This document shows, piece after piece, positions 1 through 8,873 of a DNA stretch of 64,000 nt. The stretch's first letter is position 1. Every line of letters starts with the position of its first letter. The DNA is from DASQBT01 sp963746955 (GTDB taxonomy: Bacteria > Pseudomonadota > Gammaproteobacteria > Burkholderiales > Thiobacillaceae). The stretch spans positions 124,001 through 188,000 of the forward strand of contig CAVVDR010000017.1 of NCBI GenBank assembly GCA_963746955.1. Reading direction: 5' to 3'. A program made the translations under genes and the position numbers. The notes below the pieces were generated by a model. It was not told the origin of the DNA, searched no databases, and was given only the letters and a program-made list of their open reading frames with translations.

Positions 1-120
1 CTCAAGACTGGCGCGCCATGCCGGGGCGAGCGCGTGGAGAAGTACAACCAGCTGATGCGCATTGAGGAATACCTCGGCGATTCGTCAGTGTTTGCTGGGC
101 GAAAGGCTTTCGTGCGTTGA
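1..120 (+). CDS. 3' end of an unidentified gene
   Basis: An open frame enters from the left edge and stops with TGA at 118-120, giving a 39-residue tail. The tail has a mixed charged/hydrophobic composition (it contains VEKYNQLMRIEEY) and no motif I can assign. The frame reads cleanly from base 1, so this is probably the true C-terminus of a gene that starts outside the window. Too little is visible to name a family. Confidence 0.35.
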   Translation, partial: LKTGAPCRGERVEKYNQLMRIEEYLGDSSVFAGRKAFVR

Positions 121-735
121 ACGCACGCGATTGCCCTCGGGGGACCACTTGTCCGCCTTTGGATTGATTGGGGCGATTTAGTTGCTTTATGTTGCACAGA
201 ATCGGATCGTTGGTAGATGCCAAGGGGTATCTCATAGCACAGTGCTTGGCATGCATGGAGCATGTTCACCAGCCGCCGCTTACCCTGTCAGAGCGACATT
301 CGACCGAGCGTTGCGATGCCTTCTTGCGCCCCACCTATGCTCAAACCAGCGCGCAGGTTCAGAACCGACCATTCCCTGGCGTGTGGCAGATAGCCGCATC
401 TGGCCGAATTGGTCCTATACTTGTTAGGCATGACTCCGCGAGACAGTTATTCATTGTTATTCATTGATAGTCACGCACAATGGCCAATACTGGATGCGCA
501 TCCACGAGCCAGGGGCGGCTTCCGGCGGCTATCTACGATGATTTCAGCAGGGTGCACGGTGACGCCTGGGTCCGAGTTGCCGGATGCTGAAGGCGGCCTG
601 CAGTATTGCCCGACGTTCAATGGTTTCGCGCGATATCACAATTGTATTGGGCGCCATGAACCATCATCCATGATAACTCGTTATTTGTTGGCACCATTCG
701 CGCTCAATTCGGTCCAATCACAACCGTTATTCTTG
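121..735. other. No recognisable gene; upstream region of prkA
   Basis: About 615 bases with only short overlapping frames on the plus strand. None has a convincing ribosome site or a protein that looks like a known family. The stretch is somewhat richer in A+T than the flanking genes and probably holds control sequences for the prkA operon; the only site I can point to is the sigma-54 type promoter at its right end. Confidence 0.4.
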
Positions 736-751
736 TGGCATGCGCATTGCT
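736..751 (+). promoter_or_regulatory. Sigma-54 (RpoN) type -24/-12 promoter for prkA
   Basis: The sequence TGGCATGCGCATTGCT matches the sigma-54 consensus TGGCAC-N5-TTGCW. The invariant GG (737-738) and GC (749-750) are separated by exactly 10 bases. It ends 45 bases before the prkA start codon, which leaves room for a transcription start near 762. No activator site was identified upstream. Confidence 0.6.
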
Positions 752-796
752 TATGCCATCACAGGCCCCCTATAAATCATCAGTTGGGAGTACGTC

Positions 797-2716
797 ATGA
801 GCTTGTTCCACCAATACATTGAACGATACCGCCGGGTAGAAGAGGAGTACTCGCTGGAGGAATTCCTCGACATCTGCAAAAACAACCAAATCGCCTACGC
901 TACCTCCGCCGAACGCATGCTGGCGGCCATTGGCGAGGCGGAGCAGGTGGACACACGTCGGGATCCGCGCCTCTCGCGTATCTTTTCCAACAAGGTAATC
1001 AAGGTCTATCCCGCCTTCAAGGACTTCTACGGCATGGAGGAGACCATCGAACAGATCGTTTCCTACTTCCGCCATGCTGCTCAAGGCTTGGAAGAGAGAA
1101 AGCAGATCCTCTACCTGTTGGGTCCGGTAGGGGGCGGCAAGTCCTCTCTAGCCGAGAAGCTCAAGCACCTGATGGAGAAGGCGCCGTTCTACGCCATCAA
1201 GGACTCGCCGGTGAACGACTCGCCCTTGTCTCTGTTCTCCGCTGAAGAGGACGGCGACATTCTGGAGAAGGAATACGGCATACCCAGCCGCTATCTCGGC
1301 AGGGTGCTCTCCCCCTGGGCCGTCAAGCGCCTGCATGAACACAACGGCGACATCACCAAGTTTCGCGTGGTCAAACGCTGGCCTTCAGTTTTGGGGCAGG
1401 TGGCTATCTCCAAGACCGAGCCGGGCGACGAAAATAACCAGGATATCTCCTCGCTGGTGGGCAAGGTGGACATCCGCAAGCTGGAAAAATATTCCCAGGA
1501 CGACCCGGATGCCTATAGCTACTCGGGCGGCCTGTGCCTGGCCAACCAGGGCCTGATGGAATTTGTCGAAATGTTCAAGGCGCCCATCAAGGTACTGCAT
1601 CCCTTGTTGACCGCCACCCAGGAAGGTAACTACAAGGGTACTGAAGGCTTCGGCGCGATCCCTTTCGACGGCGTGGTGCTGGCCCACAGCAACGAATCAG
1701 AATGGACGGCGTTCCGCAACAACAAGAACAATGAGGCCTTCCTTGATCGTATCTACATCGTCAAGGTGCCTTACTGCCTGAGGGTATCCGAGGAAGTGAA
1801 GATCTACCAGAAACTGCTGCACCACAGCTCACTGGCCGAATCGCCCTGCGCACCCGGCACGCTGGAGATGCTGGCCCAGTTTTCGGTGCTTACCCGCCTG
1901 AAAGAGCCGGAAAACTCCAGCCTCTTCTCCAAGATGCGCATCTACGACGGCGAGAATCTCAAGGACACCGATCCCAAGGCCAAGAGCTACCAGGAATACC
2001 GGGATTTCGCTGGCGTCGACGAGGGCATGACGGGCATCTCCACCCGCTTCGCCTTCAAGATCCTGTCCCGCGTGTTCAACTTCGACCAGAGCGAGATTGC
2101 CGCCAACCCGGTGCACCTGCTCTACATCCTGGAGCAGCAGATCGAGCAGGAGCAGTTCCCGCCCGAGCTGGAACAGCGTTACGTGGCCCACCTGAAGGAA
2201 TACCTGTCACCCCATTACGCGGAGTTCATTGAGAAGGAACTGCAGACCGCCTACCTGGAGTCCTATTCGGAATACGGCCAGAACATCTTCGACCGTTACG
2301 TGACCTACGCCGACATGTGGATACAGGACCAGGAGTATCGGGACCCGGACACCGGGGAGATCCTGAACCGGGGACAGCTCAACATCGAGTTGGAGAAGAT
2401 CGAGAAGCCTGCCGGCATCGCTAATCCGAAGGATTTTCGCCATGAAGTGGTCAATTTCGTCCTCCGCGCCCGTGCCCAGAACCACGGCAAGAACCCGGCC
2501 TGGACCAGTTATGAGAAGCTGCGTGCGGTGATCGAGAAACGCATGTTTTCCAGCACCGAGGATCTGCTGCCGGTGATCTCCTTCAACGCCAAGGCGTCGA
2601 GTGAGGAACAGAAGAAGCACCAGGATTTCCTCCAGCGCATGGTATCCAAGGGCTACACCGACAAGCAGGTGAGACTGCTGGCCGAGTGGTACCTGCGGGC
2701 GAGGAAGGCATCCTGA
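797..2716 (+). CDS. prkA: PrkA family serine protein kinase (YeaG)
   Basis: A 639-residue cytoplasmic protein of the PrkA/YeaG family, a AAA+-like ATPase fold joined to a C-terminal kinase-like domain and linked in enterobacteria to nitrogen starvation and stationary-phase stress. The P-loop GPVGGGKSS lies at about residues 109-117, and the length is normal for the family (about 640). The ATG at 797 starts the protein with MSLFHQYIERY, a typical beginning for the family. It is the first gene of a three-gene operon with yeaH (12-base gap) and spoVR, the standard order in proteobacteria. A sigma-54 type promoter ends 45 bases upstream, which fits control by nitrogen status, although in other bacteria the operon can also depend on RpoS. 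The target of the kinase is not known from sequence. Confidence 0.97.
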   Translation: MSLFHQYIERYRRVEEEYSLEEFLDICKNNQIAYATSAERMLAAIGEAEQVDTRRDPRLSRIFSNKVIKVYPAFKDFYGMEETIEQIVSYFRHAAQGLEERKQILYLLGPVGGGKSSLAEKLKHLMEKAPFYAIKDSPVNDSPLSLFSAEEDGDILEKEYGIPSRYLGRVLSPWAVKRLHEHNGDITKFRVVKRWPSVLGQVAISKTEPGDENNQDISSLVGKVDIRKLEKYSQDDPDAYSYSGGLCLANQGLMEFVEMFKAPIKVLHPLLTATQEGNYKGTEGFGAIPFDGVVLAHSNESEWTAFRNNKNNEAFLDRIYIVKVPYCLRVSEEVKIYQKLLHHSSLAESPCAPGTLEMLAQFSVLTRLKEPENSSLFSKMRIYDGENLKDTDPKAKSYQEYRDFAGVDEGMTGISTRFAFKILSRVFNFDQSEIAANPVHLLYILEQQIEQEQFPPELEQRYVAHLKEYLSPHYAEFIEKELQTAYLESYSEYGQNIFDRYVTYADMWIQDQEYRDPDTGEILNRGQLNIELEKIEKPAGIANPKDFRHEVVNFVLRARAQNHGKNPAWTSYEKLRAVIEKRMFSSTEDLLPVISFNAKASSEEQKKHQDFLQRMVSKGYTDKQVRLLAEWYLRARKAS

Positions 2717-2728
2717 CGGGACAAGGTA

Positions 2729-3991
2729 ATGAGCCAACTCGTCGACCGCCGCCTGTCCGGCAGAAATCGTAGCGCCGTCAACCGACAGCGCTTCCTGCGC
2801 CGCTTCAAGGGACAGATCCGCAAGGCTGTGACGGATGCCATATCCGGACGCAAAGTCGCGGACCTGGAACGGGGCGAAGAGGTTTCCATTCCGTCCAAGG
2901 ACCTGTCGGAGCCCATCTTCAACCACGGCCCCGGCGGCCGCCGCAACGTCGTCCACCCCGGCAACAAGGAGTTTGTTGGCGGCGATAGGGTGGACCGTCC
3001 TGACGGCGGCGGCAGCGGTGGCGGCGGCAACGCCTCGCAGGATGGCGAGGGCATGGACGATTTCGTGTTTGAGCTCTCCAAGGAAGAGTTCATGGACTTC
3101 TTCTTCCAGGATCTGGCCCTGCCGGATCTGGTGAAAAAGCAACTCGCCGCCGTGCCAGAGGTAAAGCGGGTTCGCGCCGGCTTTGTCAGCCAGGGCAATC
3201 CGTCTAACCTGCACGTGGTGCGCTCGATGAAGCAGGCCGTTGGCCGCCGCCTGGCGTTGGCCTCCGGCCCCCGGGAAGCCTTGCGCGAGGCAGAGGAAGC
3301 GCTGGAAGATCTGATGACCCGAGGCCTCGGAGGCAGCCCCGAAGCGGACGAGTTGCGCGAGGTCATCGAAACTCTCAAGACCCGCATCGCCGGCGTGCCT
3401 TTCATTGACACCTGGGATCTGCGCTATGCGAACCGCGTCGATCTGCCCCAGCCCAGCAGCCAGGCCGTGATGTTCTGCCTGATGGACGTGTCCGGTTCCA
3501 TGGACGAAAACCGCAAGAACATCGCCAAGCGCTTCTTCATGCTGCTCTACCTGTTTCTCACCAGGAGTTATGAGCGCATTGACGTGGTCTTCATCCGCCA
3601 TCACACCGTGGCCAAGGAAGTGGACGAGGAAGATTTCTTCTCGTCGCGGGAGAGCGGCGGCACCGTGGTGTCCAGCGCCCTGGACCTGATGCGCGAAATT
3701 ATCCTGGATCGCTACCCTACCGCCAGCTGGAACATCTACGCTGCCCAGGCTTCGGATGGCGACAATTGGGAAGACGATTCACCGCGCTGCCGGGAATTGA
3801 TGGTTCACGGGATCCTCCCCCTGATGCAGTACTTTGCCTATGTGGAGATCGAGTCCAGGGAGCCTCAGAGCCTGTGGAACGAGTATGAAAAGGTGAAGGC
3901 GGTCAGCCAGCACTTTGCCATGCAGCGTATTCTCACCCTGGAAGACATCTACCCGGTGTTCCGCGAACTGTTCAGGAAGAAGGCGGCTTGA
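2729..3991 (+). CDS. yeaH: YeaH/YhbH family protein (DUF444) with VWA-like domain
   Basis: A 420-residue member of the DUF444/YeaH family, the usual partner of PrkA. The N-terminal third is basic, followed near residue 90 by a glycine-rich linker (SGGGG). The C-terminal half holds a von Willebrand A-like fold with a MIDAS-type D-x-S-G-S motif (DVSGS, about residues 252-256), suggesting metal-dependent binding to partner proteins. Start at ATG 2729 after a short gap from prkA, with AAGG just upstream. The stop at 3989-3991 lies immediately before the spoVR start. Its role in the PrkA pathway is known only from genetics: the three genes are co-transcribed and act together in stress adaptation. 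Confidence 0.95.
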   Translation: MSQLVDRRLSGRNRSAVNRQRFLRRFKGQIRKAVTDAISGRKVADLERGEEVSIPSKDLSEPIFNHGPGGRRNVVHPGNKEFVGGDRVDRPDGGGSGGGGNASQDGEGMDDFVFELSKEEFMDFFFQDLALPDLVKKQLAAVPEVKRVRAGFVSQGNPSNLHVVRSMKQAVGRRLALASGPREALREAEEALEDLMTRGLGGSPEADELREVIETLKTRIAGVPFIDTWDLRYANRVDLPQPSSQAVMFCLMDVSGSMDENRKNIAKRFFMLLYLFLTRSYERIDVVFIRHHTVAKEVDEEDFFSSRESGGTVVSSALDLMREIILDRYPTASWNIYAAQASDGDNWEDDSPRCRELMVHGILPLMQYFAYVEIESREPQSLWNEYEKVKAVSQHFAMQRILTLEDIYPVFRELFRKKAA

Positions 3992-3992
3992 T

Positions 3993-5510
3993 ATGAAAGA
4001 AGAAGCCCCGGTCAGCGCCCCGCGCCAGCCGCTGTCGGAAGGGTCAGAATGGACCTTCGAACTTCTCGATTTGTATGATCGGGAGATCGGCCGGGTCGCA
4101 GCCCTTTACGGTCTGGACACCTATCCCCGGCAAATCGAGGTCATCACCTCCGAGCAGATGATCGACGCCTACTCCTCGGTGGGCATGCCGGTAGGATATA
4201 ACCACTGGTCGTACGGCAAACAGTTCCTGTCCACTCAGAAGAGCTACAAGCGCGGTCAGATGGGCCTGGCGTATGAGATCGTCATTAACTCCAGCCCCTG
4301 CATCGCCTACCTGATGGAAGAGAACACCATGGCCATGCAGGCTCTCGTGATCGCCCATGCCGCCTATGGCCACAACTCCTTCTTCAAGGGCAACTACCTG
4401 TTCCGCGCCTGGACCGACGCCGAAGGCATTCTGGATTACCTGGTGTTCGCGCGCAATTTCATTGCCGAATGCGAACAGCGCCAAGGCGAAGAGGCGGTGG
4501 AAAACCTGCTGGATTCCTGCCATGCCTTGATGAACCACGGCGTCGATCGCTACAAACGGCCCGCCAAGCTTTCCATGGCCAAGGAACAGGCGCGCCAGAT
4601 CGAGCGAGAGGCGTATCTGCAATCCCAGGTCAACGACCTGTGGCGCACCTTGCCGGCCCGGCAAGAGGCTGAACAGGAAAGCAAAACCGTCCGCTTCCCC
4701 AGCGAGCCCCAGGAGAACCTGCTTTATTTCATCGAGAAGAACGCCCCGCGCCTGGAACCCTGGCAGCGCGAGATCGTGCGCATCGTGCGCAAGATCGCGC
4801 AGTATTTCTATCCGCAGCGCCAGACACAGGTCATGAACGAGGGCTGGGCCACCTTCTGGCACTTCACCCTGCTTAACCACTTGTACGAGGAAGGCAAACT
4901 CACCGACGGCTTCATGATGGAGTTTCTGCAAAGCCACACCAACGTGGTCTACCAGCCGCCCTACTTCAGCCGCGCCTACAGCGGCATCAACCCCTATACC
5001 CTCGGCTTCTCCATGTACCGCGACATTCGCCGCATCTGCCAACAGCCCAGCGAGGAAGATCGCCGCTGGTTTCCGGAACTGGCCGGCAGCGACTGGGTGA
5101 AGTCGCTGGATTTCGCTATGCGCAACTTCAAGGACGAAAGCTTTATCGCCCAATACCTGTCGCCCAAGCTGATCCGAGACTTCAAACTGTTCGCTGTGGT
5201 GGATGATGACCGCGAGGAAAAACTGGAGATCACCGCCATCCACGACGACGCCGGCTACCGTGCGGTGCGCCAGTTGCTCGCCGAACAATACGATCTGGGC
5301 AACCGGGAACCCAACATCCAGGTCTATGACGTGAATATCTACGGTGATCGCTCACTCACCTTGCGCCACTACATGCACAACCGCCGGCCCTTGGGCGAAT
5401 CGACACCGGAAATGCTGCGCCATATCGCGCGTTTGTGGGGCTATACGGTGCGAATCGAAAGTCTGGACGAGGACGGGGAATCCCGCATGGTGGAGGTGTT
5501 CGAGACTTGA
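3993..5510 (+). CDS. spoVR: SpoVR family protein (YcgB)
   Basis: A 505-residue SpoVR/YcgB protein, third gene of the prkA-yeaH-spoVR operon. The first in-frame start matching the family is ATG 3993 (MKEEAPVS), one base after the yeaH stop, so translation is probably coupled; a longer frame from 3915 would overlap yeaH and is unlikely. Family hallmarks include the conserved NEGWATFWHFTLLNHLYEEG-type segment around residue 280 and the aromatic-rich SMYRDIRRIC region. Bacillus SpoVR is needed for spore cortex formation, but in non-sporing proteobacteria the protein is a stress factor of unknown biochemistry. Length is typical (about 500). Confidence 0.96.
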   Translation: MKEEAPVSAPRQPLSEGSEWTFELLDLYDREIGRVAALYGLDTYPRQIEVITSEQMIDAYSSVGMPVGYNHWSYGKQFLSTQKSYKRGQMGLAYEIVINSSPCIAYLMEENTMAMQALVIAHAAYGHNSFFKGNYLFRAWTDAEGILDYLVFARNFIAECEQRQGEEAVENLLDSCHALMNHGVDRYKRPAKLSMAKEQARQIEREAYLQSQVNDLWRTLPARQEAEQESKTVRFPSEPQENLLYFIEKNAPRLEPWQREIVRIVRKIAQYFYPQRQTQVMNEGWATFWHFTLLNHLYEEGKLTDGFMMEFLQSHTNVVYQPPYFSRAYSGINPYTLGFSMYRDIRRICQQPSEEDRRWFPELAGSDWVKSLDFAMRNFKDESFIAQYLSPKLIRDFKLFAVVDDDREEKLEITAIHDDAGYRAVRQLLAEQYDLGNREPNIQVYDVNIYGDRSLTLRHYMHNRRPLGESTPEMLRHIARLWGYTVRIESLDEDGESRMVEVFET

Positions 5511-6086
5511 CGCGCATTGCCGGGTTAAGTTTCGGGTGGCCTGACCCATAGGCCAAGAGAGGAGCAAATCCCTGATATAGGTCGGCAGGCGGATTTGCTT
5601 TCTTCGTGCGGCAGTTGAGGCAGCGCTGGTTTGTGTCGATGCGGACCAGAGCAAGCGGACGTTTCAGTCCGCCGCACCGCGCCGTCTGGCAGAATCCGAC
5701 TCCAAGCAGACGATTAGCCCGGCTGTCGATTATCGCCCGGTCCTTGCTGGAGAGCAGGCATTCGCTCAGGGCCCGAACGGCGGCCATAAGATTTCTGACC
5801 CTTTGAGTCCGCAGTCCACCGGTCTGTCCCCGCCCCCGATAGGCCGTGGAAAGTATTGTTCGCTTAACCAGTTCAAATGGCGGGTCCAAAGAATACTGTT
5901 CAATTAAGCGGGACAGCTACTTTGAACAAAAGGCTTGCTATACTGGTTTTCTCGTTTTAGGTTAGGTTCCCCGGTCGGATTGCTGACCCAAGCCCTTGGC
6001 CGGGCTTTGTTCTGGTCCTTCAGGTTCGGCCAGGCACTGCCTGCTTCAACGTCGCTTGTTAAGAAAAATGGAGAGGAGATCATGAG
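5511..6086. other. Intergenic region with one doubtful antisense frame
   Basis: A 576-base gap. A long minus-strand frame (about 5356-5889) runs through it and overlaps the 3' end of spoVR. Its middle part holds two Cys pairs (FCQTARC and RCLNC, near 5640-5690), but the frame has no clear ribosome site and its C-terminal third is only the complement of spoVR. I treat it as unproven. Several short hairpins are present (for example CGGAC...GTCCG near 5657-5673). An AGGAG motif at 6071-6075 probably serves the next gene. Confidence 0.35.
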
Positions 6087-6497
6087 ATGAACAGGTTATT
6101 CCACGTTAAGTTGTCGCGCGCTTTCGCCATAATTTGTGTGCTCGCGTCCATGACTGTTTTTGCCGAGCGATCGTCCGCAGCATCGGCAGATCCCAGGATG
6201 TTCGGGCTATGGACCTTGGTGGATGCAGAACATATTGAAAACATCGGGATGCGCGTTTTCTTCTCTCCCGATGGCAACTTCTTCATGGTCGATCCAAGAA
6301 CACAACTGGGTATCGTGGGAAACTGGACGATGGGACGGGCTGGGCTCCTGGTTGAAATTTCCGGAAACGGCAAGTGGGCTAGATTGTGGCAAGCCGAAGT
6401 GTCGTTTCCGGATGACTACCATATGGTTCTGGATGTGAAGGACAGCCAATTCTCGCAGCCTCATCGTGTCACCCTGCAAAGAATAATGATCCAATGA
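6087..6497 (+). CDS. Small secreted protein of unknown function
   Basis: A 136-residue protein. Residues 1 to about 31 form a signal peptide: basic start, hydrophobic core AFAIICVLASM, then an Ala/Ser-rich cleavage zone. The mature part (about 105 residues) alternates short hydrophobic strands with Gly and aromatic residues (GLWTLVDAEH, VGNWTMGRAGLLVEISG), which suggests a small beta-barrel of lipocalin-like or Avidin-like shape. That is inference; I do not recognise the family. The ribosome site GGAGAGGAG lies about 10 bases upstream of ATG 6087. It is a single gene with no obvious operon partner, next to the repeat-protein gene at 6709. Confidence 0.75.
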   Translation: MNRLFHVKLSRAFAIICVLASMTVFAERSSAASADPRMFGLWTLVDAEHIENIGMRVFFSPDGNFFMVDPRTQLGIVGNWTMGRAGLLVEISGNGKWARLWQAEVSFPDDYHMVLDVKDSQFSQPHRVTLQRIMIQ

Positions 6498-6708
6498 AGT
6501 ATGTGAACCTGCAATGGTGTCGCATTTGGTTGCGACCGGTGCGCCGGCTCGAGTTGCCATTATCGGCAGTCGGATCGACATGTTTGTGGCCTGTTATTGT
6601 TGTGTCCTGAAATGATGGATTGATTTGAAGTAATTGACTATATTCATATGCCAACAGAGTAAATAATGAATTCGTTTCTTTTTACCCCCAACCGCTAGGA
6701 GAGTCCCA

Positions 6709-7401
6709 ATGAAAGTTGCTAAACTGACCGCAGCTCTGATCGCTGCCGCTGTAATGGTTCCCGCTTTTGCCGATGGCACGTCCGCTCCGGCCCCTGAACC
6801 CGCTGCTGCCACCCCTGAATCCACCGCTGCCGAGATGATGAATCCCGCCACCATGGCCGAGCCCGCCAAGGAACCCCAGGCTGCGGCGAGGACTATCATC
6901 ATGCTGATGGACCCCGCCACCCTGATGGCCATGATGACCCGCGGCATGAACCCCGCCACCTACACCCAGATGGGCCAGGCTGCGATGAATCCCGCCACCG
7001 CGCAGAGCTATGCCCAGTTCATGGACCCCGCCCTGTACGCCAAGTGGATGGCGGCGTCGATGAACCCCAACTTCTACACCGGCATGGCAGCCCCCTTGAT
7101 GAACCCCAACACCTACCTGAAGTGGGGAATGGCACCCATGGACCCCCGGATGTGGAACGCCGGCATGCAGATGATGAACCCCGGCATGTATGCGAATTGG
7201 ATGACCGCGCCGATGAATCCCGCCAACATGAACCTGATGACGGCTCCCATGAACCCCAGCATGTATACCAACTGGGCGAACATGGCGGTTAATCCCCAGA
7301 CCTACGGTCCCTGGGGCGGATTCATGAATCCCAGCACCTATACGAACGCAACCCAGGGCTTCAACCCTTTCAGCGCCATGATGCCCGTACCCGTACGGTA
7401 A
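6709..7401 (+). CDS. Secreted Met-Asn/Asp-Pro tandem repeat protein, paralogue 1
   Basis: A 230-residue protein with a clear signal peptide (residues 1-22, cleavage after AFA), a Pro/Ala-rich linker, then about 13 tandem repeats of 12-13 residues from about residue 66 to 222. The consensus is M-(N/D)-P-x-x-(Y/M/F)-x-x-(W/M)-x-x-A-(P/A). Methionine makes up roughly one residue in six. I know no named family for this repeat. Two further genes in the window (7552-8502 and 10678-11543, both minus strand) share the signal peptide style and the repeats. This copy lacks the basic His-rich tail seen in the other two and ends PVPVR. The ribosome site AGGAGAG is upstream of ATG 6709, and a perfect rho-independent terminator follows at 7419. 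Possible roles are periplasmic Cu(I) binding through Met residues or a structural surface protein; neither is shown. Confidence 0.85.
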   Translation: MKVAKLTAALIAAAVMVPAFADGTSAPAPEPAAATPESTAAEMMNPATMAEPAKEPQAAARTIIMLMDPATLMAMMTRGMNPATYTQMGQAAMNPATAQSYAQFMDPALYAKWMAASMNPNFYTGMAAPLMNPNTYLKWGMAPMDPRMWNAGMQMMNPGMYANWMTAPMNPANMNLMTAPMNPSMYTNWANMAVNPQTYGPWGGFMNPSTYTNATQGFNPFSAMMPVPVR

Positions 7402-7418
7402 TCGCTGGCAGTCGCGTG

Positions 7419-7446
7419 AACGCCCCGGCCTATCCGGGGCGTTTTT
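7419..7446 (+). terminator. Rho-independent terminator of the 6709 gene
   Basis: A perfect 10-bp stem, AACGCCCCGG / CCGGGGCGTT, with a 5-base loop and a run of T at the 3' end (7441-7446). It begins 17 bases after the stop codon of the repeat-protein gene. Confidence 0.93.
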
Positions 7447-7491
7447 ATGTGCGGCGTTATTTGTCTTCGCTCACTACGTCGTGGTACCCAT

Positions 7492-7523
7492 CATAAGAAG
7501 AGGCCCACTCAACTGCGGGCCTC
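7492..7523 (-). terminator. Terminator of the minus-strand repeat gene at 7552
   Basis: Inverted repeat GAGGCCC (7500-7506) / GGGCCTC (7517-7523). On the minus strand it is followed by a T-rich tract (TTCTTATGA). It lies 28 bases beyond the stop codon of the 7552-8502 gene and separates the two convergent paralogues. Confidence 0.7.
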
Positions 7524-7551
7524 ATATGTGCGGCAAACTGCCGCGTGTTGC

Positions 7552-8502
7552 TTACTTTATCTCAACTGGCTTATTCGACACGTCCTTTACCCGTTGATGA
7601 CGGTGATGAGGGCGGCGGCGATGATGGGTCTTTTTGATCGGTTTATTGGCCACGGCAGGGGCTGCGGCGCCTGGCTCGGCAGTTGAGGTCGGGGCCGGCG
7701 ACGCTGCGCTTGCGGGAGGGATTGAGTTGGGGAACATCTTCATCCAGGCCGAAAGATCAAACATATTGGGCGTTGATGCCTGCGAGGAAGTCACCTGTTG
7801 AGGCGTCGGCGCAGCGGGCACCGAAGCCTGCTGAGGCTTGGGCATCATGGTCATCGGATTCATCATGCCTATTGGAGCAGACATCATGGGTGCCATCATG
7901 CCACCCCATGGACCATAGGTGGCCGGATTCGCGGCCGCGCCCATCCAGTTGTTATACAGAGCCGGATTCGCGGGCGCCATCATCAGACTCATGTTCGCCG
8001 GATTCATGGCGGCTCCCATCCAGTTGGCGTACATGGATGGATTCATTGGCGCCGCCATCATCCCCATCAGGCGCGGATCCATCGGCGCCGCCATCCACTT
8101 TGCATACATCGTCGGGTTCATGGCGCGCATCATCATGGCCGTGTAGAGGTTGGGGTCCATGCTCGCTTGCATCCAGCGCATCGCCACGGCAGGGTCGATG
8201 AACTGCATGTAATTCTGCATGGAGGCCGGGTTCATCATTCCCGCCATCATGCGCGTATAGGCATTGGGATCCATACCGCGCTGCATGAGCGCCATGGAGG
8301 TGGCGGGATCCATCATGGCGCTGGCCCACGGCACGAAAACTCGGGGATCCTTGAAAGCCGACCCATTGCGGGTCGGATCGGTCATCTTGGCGGCCCAGCC
8401 TTCCGGGCTGGTAGGGGTTTGCTGGCTGGTATTTGCGTCCGCAGCATGGGCGGCAACGGACAGGCTGGCGGCGATGGCGATCAGAGTTGCTTGCACTTTC
8501 AT
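7552..8502 (-). CDS. Secreted Met-(Asn/Asp)-Pro repeat protein with basic His-rich tail, paralogue 2
   Basis: A 316-residue protein. The start at 8502 is chosen because an AAGGAG ribosome site lies 7 bases upstream and the protein then begins with a standard signal peptide (MKVQATLIAIAASLSVAAHA); the longer open frame adds 48 residues without this logic. From about residue 35 to 210 there are some 13 repeats of 12-13 residues with the same M-(N/D)-P consensus as the 6709 gene. Two motifs recur almost exactly between the paralogues: the run MNPANM and the GPWGG that ends the array. A Pro/Ala/Gln linker and a strongly basic tail rich in His and Arg (about residues 285-310) follow. The tail could bind metal, nucleic acid or anionic cell-surface polymer. 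Function unknown. Confidence 0.85.
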   Translation of the reverse strand: MKVQATLIAIAASLSVAAHAADANTSQQTPTSPEGWAAKMTDPTRNGSAFKDPRVFVPWASAMMDPATSMALMQRGMDPNAYTRMMAGMMNPASMQNYMQFIDPAVAMRWMQASMDPNLYTAMMMRAMNPTMYAKWMAAPMDPRLMGMMAAPMNPSMYANWMGAAMNPANMSLMMAPANPALYNNWMGAAANPATYGPWGGMMAPMMSAPIGMMNPMTMMPKPQQASVPAAPTPQQVTSSQASTPNMFDLSAWMKMFPNSIPPASAASPAPTSTAEPGAAAPAVANKPIKKTHHRRRPHHRHQRVKDVSNKPVEIK

Positions 8503-8760
8503 ATCTGCTCCTTGGAAATTCAATTCGATAATTTGGGTTGCACCCGCAAGCAGGAGACTGAAAATTTCGCTCTTATGCGGGCAAGCGCCTGCAAGGATAA
8601 CCCATAAGGTTCGCTCCCAATAATCGAGCGGAAAAAACAGGAGCATGATTCACCCGCCACCTGCCCCGCTTTTTCACAATGCAACTACTGGATCGAGCTT
8701 AAAAGATCGCTATAAAACATCAAGATAAGTCACCATGACTGCTGTCTCTGCATATCCCGC

Positions 8761-8784
8761 ATTCCGCGATTGAATTTTGACTGA
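8761..8784. repeat. Left terminal inverted repeat of the IS1380-type element
   Basis: The core TTCCGCGATTGAATTTTGACTGA pairs with the complement of 10341-10365. The first 11 bases of the shared core (CCGCGATTGAA) are identical. Confidence 0.7.
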
Positions 8785-8873
8785 ATCCGAAAGCGCCCCG
8801 CCCGTCCTTGATCTTCGATAGAGTTGAGGTTGTTGAGACGCTCACCTATTTGGAGAGAAAGGGAGGCAAGGCA

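Noticed and set aside
168..467. 99-codon plus-strand frame before prkA
   Set aside because: No ribosome site and no recognisable product; overlapping alternative frames of similar length.
2207..3604. 465-codon minus-strand frame opposite prkA and yeaH
   Set aside because: Antisense of two strongly supported genes; no family likeness.
4044..5288. 414-codon minus-strand frame opposite spoVR
   Set aside because: Antisense of spoVR in the complementary frame typical of GC-rich genes.
7798..8607. His-rich plus-strand frame opposite repeat gene 2
   Set aside because: It is the complement of the Met-rich repeats (ATG read as CAT); no ribosome site.
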